Assembly (NCBI RefSeq): GCF_905147365.1
Contig: NC_056409.1
Span: forward strand, 4,531,001 to 4,595,000
Source: Aricia agestis
Lineage: Eukaryota > Arthropoda > Insecta > Lepidoptera > Lycaenidae
Reading direction: 5' to 3'
DNA: 64,000 nt
Shown: positions 61,721-64,000 of the stretch, piece after piece
Layout: each line of letters begins with the position of its first letter
How positions within the stretch are numbered: the stretch's first letter is position 1
Notes under the pieces: generated by a model
What the model saw: only the letters and a program-made list of their open reading frames with translations
What the model was told of the DNA's origin: nothing
Databases searched by the model: none
Made by a program: the position numbers and the translations under genes

Positions 61721-61921
61721 TACCAGAATCTGATGGCAAATTTTGACGGCAGTTTTTAAAAAATATCCTTGATCATTGGATAAATTTTTATATTTGCAAG
61801 TTTCACACACGGAGTAAGCCGCTAAAGGAAAAAAAAGGATCAAAATGTTTTATTCCTACTACTCCGGTATTGCTAGAGTCAATCTATTTTCTCACTTTTT
61901 GCCATCAGATTCTGGTAGACC
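61717..61921. mobile_element. 205-bp MITE with 24-bp perfect TIRs
   Basis: GGTCTACCAGAATCTGATGG continuing CAAA at 61717 is perfectly inverted at 61898-61921. It shares the GGTCTACC end with the element immediately to its left. Confidence 0.85.
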
Positions 61922-62716
61922 TATACTAAGAATGATTACTTCACAATAATTAGGAACGAAAAAATGTGATTGGCAAAACTTTTAATAATTTATTTAAACT
62001 ACCTTATAAGATTCTTATTGGATAAAATATATTTGTCACTATATTTTATTACAACTACGATTGTAAGTGGAAAGGGAGCAAACGTGCCAATTAAATTTCT
62101 GGGTAAAATCGTCCAACTAAAGTCAGTGATGTAAATGACTGAAGTTCACTGGCCTTTGCTGACAAAAGCACGTTAAATTGAGCCATATCGGGCTAATCCC
62201 ACTCAAACTGACAGCTGATCAGTAATTTTATTAATCTTAATGATTATAATAAATTATAACTTAAAATAATCATTGAGGATATAATTTAATGATTATAATA
62301 TTATAATGTGTAATTAAATTAAAAGTTATTACTTAGTATGTTACAAAGATTATTGTCCCAATTGGAATCTCTTCTACAAGGTTAGTCTGATAGTAAGTAC
62401 AATGTTAATGATAATAAGTTACAATTTCAACAAGTGTACAAGTTTTGAAAATTGCAGAAAAAATATGTAGCGATAAACTAGTGCTTAAATGAAAGATAAA
62501 AAAATAAAGTACTTACTTACAAGTAAAATAATAATTTTTCTTCATTACTCGAGCTTCTGTAAGCAATCTCTTCCAGTCAACCTTATGTTTATCGGATTGT
62601 CTATAAGAGATTGTAAAATTCGTGTAGGTGTACAAACCTATTTAACAATGAAAAGGTTACTTAATTAACAATTAACTTAATAATAATAATAATAATAGAA
62701 GTAATGTAGAAACAAA

Positions 62717-62945
62717 TTTATGTCTAACGAGCTTTTGCCCGCGGCTTCGCTCGCGTTAAGAAGTATCATTATATACAAATTTTCATCCCCTATTTTAACC
62801 CCTTGGGGTTGGAATTTATCAAAATCCTTTCTTAGCGGATGCCTTCGTCATAACATTTACCTGAATGCAAAATTTCAGCCTGATCCGTCCAGTGGTTTGG
62901 GCTGTGCGTTGATAGATCACCATGTCAGTCAGTCACCTTTATTTA
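62717..62945 (+). mobile_element. non-LTR-like tail fragment
   Basis: It starts AACGAGCTTTTGCCCGCGGC and contains CCCCTTGGGGTTGGAATTT, CTGAATGCAAAATTTCAGCC and TGATCCGTCCAGTGGTTTGG, ending in a CAGTCAGTCA stretch. Same class as 7563-8205. Confidence 0.65.
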
Positions 62946-64000
62946 AGAAATGGTGTCTTAACTTATTTTTAAAAATATTAATCGTACTAGCGTGGCGCGA
63001 TGAATTTCCAGTCTCAACTTTGTTTATTTATTCTGCCAAAAAGACTTGTGCTTTCTGAGGAATTGGCGACAAACAATGAAATCTCCCTCTAAATAGGCTA
63101 CAAATTCTACCTATACCAGATACCTGGTATAAAATATTAGTATTGGCGCTGGCAACACCTGGAGCATTACCTTCCATTAGCGGTACATCGGATTAAGCCA
63201 ACTAAATGTTGCTACAAATTATGCTCGCTATTAATTGAAATAGTTCAGCTATTCGAATATAGAATTGTGAGAGATTTTTAAATGTTATTTGATATAAAAA
63301 ATTAAGTGCTTGCCACTTTTAATATCAGTAGTAGCGCCATGATGGGAAAAGCCTAAAATTCCTTTAAGCATTATGGCGGAAAAACTAAAGTTGGCAAACA
63401 TATTATACTAAACTTAATTCTTCCTATAGATCCAACGACGTAGGAGTCACAAAATAATTAAATTTCAAAAATATAAAATGTGCCTCGTCTCATGGCTTGT
63501 CCCATAGCTGATTGTGCCTAGAATCTAGATAGACACAATGAGACTTCCCTGTTCCATGTGAAGTAGATTGCGATAACGTAAGCCAAGATTCCGTCAGCTC
63601 ATTGCAGGGTAACCCAGCTGATCGTTGACACTTGCATTTTTATTGGCAATCAATATTGATTGACAAATGAAGCTAAAAAACCTTAATATTTAATTCATAT
63701 TTTTTTCATTATTAGGGGGTTTGTAGATTAATTGTTGAAATAGTTGAAATAGTTCACGTTGGATACATTACATAATAAATGTTATCGGCAATCTTCGCGA
63801 GCGAGTAGGCATGTAACAAGATCTAAATCTCTGCCAAACTACACCATGGCTAATGGGAAATAAATTGCCAAACTCCCCCTTTTAACTCCCAAGTACGTGT
63901 AATTTAAAATTTAATATGATTACTAAATTCCAATCGGGAGCCTCAAAGGGACACAGATTAGGCCAGACCCCACCCTCACCCCTTCGGGGCCTAAAAACCC

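Larger units (their letters stand above)
55956..64000. other. downstream toy intron or flank
   Basis: No VSSINRVLRNLA-type exon, homeodomain (WFxNRR) or other coding match is seen. CpG-rich unique blocks at 58120-58210, 59690-59890, 60420-60500 and 61030-61160 are candidate regulatory DNA. Hairpins and MITEs are listed separately. Confidence 0.5.

Noticed and set aside
55689..64000. Search by eye for the next paired-box exon and homeodomain
   Set aside because: No VSSINRVLRN-like or WFxNRRAK-like coding stretch was found, so none is reported.
1..64000. tRNA genes
   Set aside because: No GGTTCRANNCC B-box with a matching cloverleaf was seen; GGTTCGATATA near 49964 lacks the rest.

Overview
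The window is eukaryotic and almost certainly from a moth or butterfly. It is AT-rich, and real coding sequence is confined to small GC-rich exons separated by kilobase introns. It also carries repeats typical of Lepidoptera: SINE-like retroposons that end in '...ATCAGGTGACCCGTTTGC...CCCCCTTATTTCAT' plus poly(A), non-LTR tails beginning 'CTAGATGTCCCGCGCGGCTTCG', TA-flanked hairpin MITEs and a mariner relic. I see no bacterial, operon-like or CRISPR features.

Only one host gene can be supported: the 5' half of a Pax6-class transcription factor on the + strand, best read as the orthologue of Drosophila twin of eyeless (toy). A start-codon exon ends at 42225 with a good GTAAGG donor. The next exon (50172-50397) encodes the N-terminal arm and most of the PAI half of the paired domain. 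The exon at 55508-55688 encodes the linker and the first part of the RED half, and ends at a GTAAGT donor. The phases join perfectly (G|AC gives Asp, AG|G gives Arg), giving 140 codons in frame. The rest of the paired domain, the homeodomain and the C-terminal transactivation region are not in the window and presumably lie beyond 64000.

Bases 1-42000 are upstream/intergenic, or unresolved 5' noncoding exons and introns. They hold a tandem 0.8-kb duplication (2026-3659), four same-strand SINE-like copies (about 4.0, 6.4, 18.5 and 24.2 kb), two copies of a 0.9-kb non-LTR-like repeat (4.7 and 8.2 kb), a set of non-autonomous inverted-repeat elements, and a degenerate minisatellite interrupted by a foldback element (35.5-36.8 kb). 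Several CpG-rich islands (about 11.1, 19.7, 20.8, 23.6, 26.6, 29.1-29.5 and 41.5 kb) stand out from the AT-rich background and are candidate promoters, enhancers or unannotated 5' exons. Intron 1 (42226-50171) holds a decayed mariner and a degenerate 200-bp tandem array. Intron 2 is mostly repeat-poor. The 8.3 kb after the last visible exon holds hairpins, MITEs and two non-LTR tails.

The most unusual signals are: (i) an MITE family with 8-bp target duplications, represented both by a 296-bp copy and by a 44-bp insertion that is almost nothing but its two terminal repeats; (ii) several long near-perfect foldbacks (163-bp arms at 33.4 kb, a 500-bp palindrome at 36.9 kb, a pair of adjacent hairpins at 58.5 kb); (iii) nested MITEs; and (iv) a 17-bp inverted duplication of a SINE 3' end. 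All homology statements rest on recognition of motifs, not on database searches.
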